Both the position numbers and the translations under genes were made by a program. 7,424 nucleotides of DNA from an uncultured Solobacterium sp. (lineage in GTDB: Bacteria > Bacillota_I > Bacilli_A > Erysipelotrichales > Erysipelotrichaceae). Location of the stretch: assembly GCA_900547815.1 (NCBI GenBank), contig URHY01000087.1, positions 1-7,424 of the forward strand, in the 5' to 3' direction. Shown in pieces: positions 5,685 to 7,424 of this stretch. Numbering within the stretch: the stretch's first letter is position 1; each line of letters opens with the position of its first letter. The notes beneath the pieces were generated by a model. The model was not told the DNA's origin, made no database searches, and saw only the letters and a list, made by a program, of their open reading frames with translations.

Positions 5685-7274
5685 CTATTTTTTTACTAAT
5701 TTATAATTAGCATATCTACCGGTTCTATCGTTTTGAATAATATTCTCTTTTTTTAATTTTTCAATTGTTCTTCGTGCTTGATTATCATTATAGCCACAAA
5801 GTTCTTGAATATTTGCACGAGTAATATTTTCCTCTTTTTCTAAATACTCAATAATCAAACGTTTAGCCTTCAAATATTGAATTGTATGATCTTGTGTATA
5901 CTCAATTCCGGATTTCAAAGAATCGTAAACACGTGCCGTTAACATATATTGATTTCCTACAGTTTCTAATAAGGAAAAATGTTGTAGACGATTCAAAGCA
6001 TTTCGTGCTTCATCCTCTGTAACCTGAGTTAATTCAACCGCTTTTCTAAAAATAATACTCCTATTATCTTTTACAAAACGCAATATCATTAATTCTGCTA
6101 AGGAAAAAGCAATTTGTTTTGATTCTTGTTCTTTAATAATAAATTTTACAAAATCAATATCTTCTGTTGAACTGTAAATAGTCAATTGCACAGAATCATT
6201 ATAATGCCTATATATAGGGTAAGGTTTTCCCATTGAAACCGTCTCTTTATAAATAATATCGACACCTTGTCCTGTTCGTTGAACATATTTTAATCTTTGA
6301 AGTGTTTCTGCAATTAGTTTATTTCTAGGCGAAGAAGCATGCGTAATTATATTATTTTCAGTTATACCATCTAGAAACCCTCCTGGATTTTCAATTAGTA
6401 TGTGACCTGGATATTGTTTTACATATATAGAAGCCATGCTTTCATAATCACGATGGCTAAGTGCATTTAAAAGTGCTTCTTGAAATACCTTTTCAGAATA
6501 ATCGGCAACTTCCATTCGAAATAATCCAATTTGAATATTCAATATTTTATTATCATTTTGTATTTTTTCAGTTAATCTATCTAAGATAGTAATAATCGGT
6601 TGTTTTAAATCAAGGCGCGTATTGTATTCGATATCACTCTCATTTTTATACTTTAAATAAATAACTTCCGCTAGAGGTAAAAACTTTTTAATGGAAGTTT
6701 CTTTTCCAACGAACAACAATCCAGCGATAGTTAAATGAACAGTGCCTTCTTCATAAATGATTAAACCTAAATCCTTCAAAAAAGCCATATCATCCATGTC
6801 TGGTAATGTGGAAGTTCTATCTCTTAATCTTAGTTTTTCTTTAAGTTTATATATCTCCAACAGATCAATATCTAAATCACTACTTTCGGTAATTACTTTA
6901 CTAGAAAAATCAGAATTATATTCAGTAGAATAACGATTACTAAGTTCTTCTGGATACCATGGCCTGTTATTCTTTCCAAGGCGTTTTAAACATCTTCCAT
7001 CAGTAGTCGTATGAATTAAACCATCATTATCTACATGTAAAGCAATAACTTGTTTACCTTTATAAGGGATTTCTTCAGCTTCAACAAATAATGGAGGTCT
7101 AGTTTTATCGTAAACAGCATCTAAAATATTTTGGATGCTATAAGGACCAATACAACCTGTTACTTCTCCATCATCTTCAACTCCCAAATAAACTGTGCCA
7201 CCTTTTGTGTTTGAAAATGCAACTAATTCAGGTGTCACTAAATTGATGCATTCTTTTATACCAGGTAGAGAATC
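5685..7274 (-). pseudogene. AlbA_2/HATPase ATP-binding regulator, 5' end lost
   Basis: The reading frame can be extended to TTG 7340 (551 aa), but only codons from about 7271 inward belong to the family. Residue numbers count from that TTG. The Schlafen/AlbA_2 nucleic-acid-binding core is AFSNTKGGTVYLGVEDDG (41-58). The GHKL-like ATPase region has an N-box EALLNALSHRDY (288-299), IENPGGFLDGI (316-326) and RTGQGVD (355-361). The C-terminal part is largely helical and ends in a winged helix (about 505-551, NQARRTIEKLKKENI). Such proteins are usually annotated as ATP-binding, putative DNA-binding regulators and often lie in mobile or defence regions. The N-terminal segment expected before the core, with its ExxxxEFK motif and start codon, is gone. 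Residues 1-23 are antisense tnpB. No promoter or ribosome site is visible. The rest is uninterrupted, so the loss looks recent. A fusion expressed from TTG 7340 is possible but unlikely. Confidence 0.8.
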
Positions 7275-7424
7275 CAAAATGTCTGAAGAAGTCGATTGAG
7301 AAACTGAAAAAGCTACAGAAGCAGCAGTCACGAAAAACAAAGGGCCGCCGCAACTGGATCAAAAATAGAATCAAAATCGCAAGACTTCATGAAAAGATAG
7401 CGAATCAAAGAATGGATTTTATCA
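7262..7424 (+). pseudogene. IS200/IS605-family TnpB fragment, 5'-truncated, runs off the window
   Basis: From CAG 7262 the + strand reads VENPKCLKKSIEKLKKLQKQ, then a basic SRKTKGRRNWIKNRIKIA stretch, then RLHEKIANQRMDFI to the window edge. This is the well-known segment of IS605 OrfB/TnpB RNA-guided nucleases between RuvC-I (GIDLGxKD) and RuvC-II. The stretch just before, with the first catalytic aspartate, is missing, and the frame meets a TGA at 7244-7246 inside the antisense of the regulator gene. The gene therefore lacks its N-terminal half and one active-site residue and cannot be a working nuclease, even if the part beyond 7424 is complete. The element's left end and any tnpA are not in the window. 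Confidence 0.87.

Overview
The window is AT-rich (visibly around two-thirds A+T), has AGGAGG-type ribosome binding sites, and carries gene families typical of low-GC Firmicutes: Schlafen/AlbA_2-type ATP-binding regulators, an IS200/IS605 tnpB, and a BcrA/LanF-like ABC exporter. A gut clostridium, perhaps Lachnospiraceae, is the best guess. That assignment is inference from codon and family flavour, not a match.

Left part (1-1940) is accessory debris around one small live-looking gene pair. An open frame at 275-760 is the C-terminal end of an AlbA_2/HATPase-type ATP-binding protein without its start. It carries a 5-unit, 21-bp (7-residue) tandem repeat. At 839-1078 a second decayed coding stretch shows a 12-bp repeat encoding N-V-x-E units with a one-base frame slip. 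At 1031-1181 the heptamer TGAGACT occurs seven times in both orientations, ending directly against the ribosome binding site of a 107-aa soluble protein (1198-1521). That gene is coupled by a 1-base overlap to a 30-aa ORF (1521-1613), whose stop codon lies in a perfect 10-bp hairpin. A strong intrinsic terminator at 1902-1940 closes this region.

Centre (2115-5517) is one operon: an ABC ATPase with an E in place of the Q-loop glutamine, followed 4 and 11 bases later by two different permeases. Each permease has one N-terminal membrane helix, a 140-180-residue predicted outside domain, and five more C-terminal helices. This layout is that of an ABC-2 exporter of the bacitracin/lantibiotic-immunity sort. 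The substrate is not visible, and no precursor peptide, kinase or regulator lies in the window.

Right part (5518-7424) is convergent. A short GC-richer block and a 24-bp perfect palindrome separate the operon from a minus-strand AlbA_2/HATPase ATP-binding protein gene. That gene has lost its 5' end: at about 7262-7276 its sequence changes abruptly into the + strand coding sequence of an IS605-family tnpB, itself missing everything up to and including RuvC-I. The long minus-strand frame up to 7340 is therefore an accidental join of regulator codons and antisense tnpB.

No convincing new system is visible. The most distinctive signals are the short-period repeats tied to AlbA_2-type gene remnants, the TGAGACT array, and the regulator/tnpB junction.
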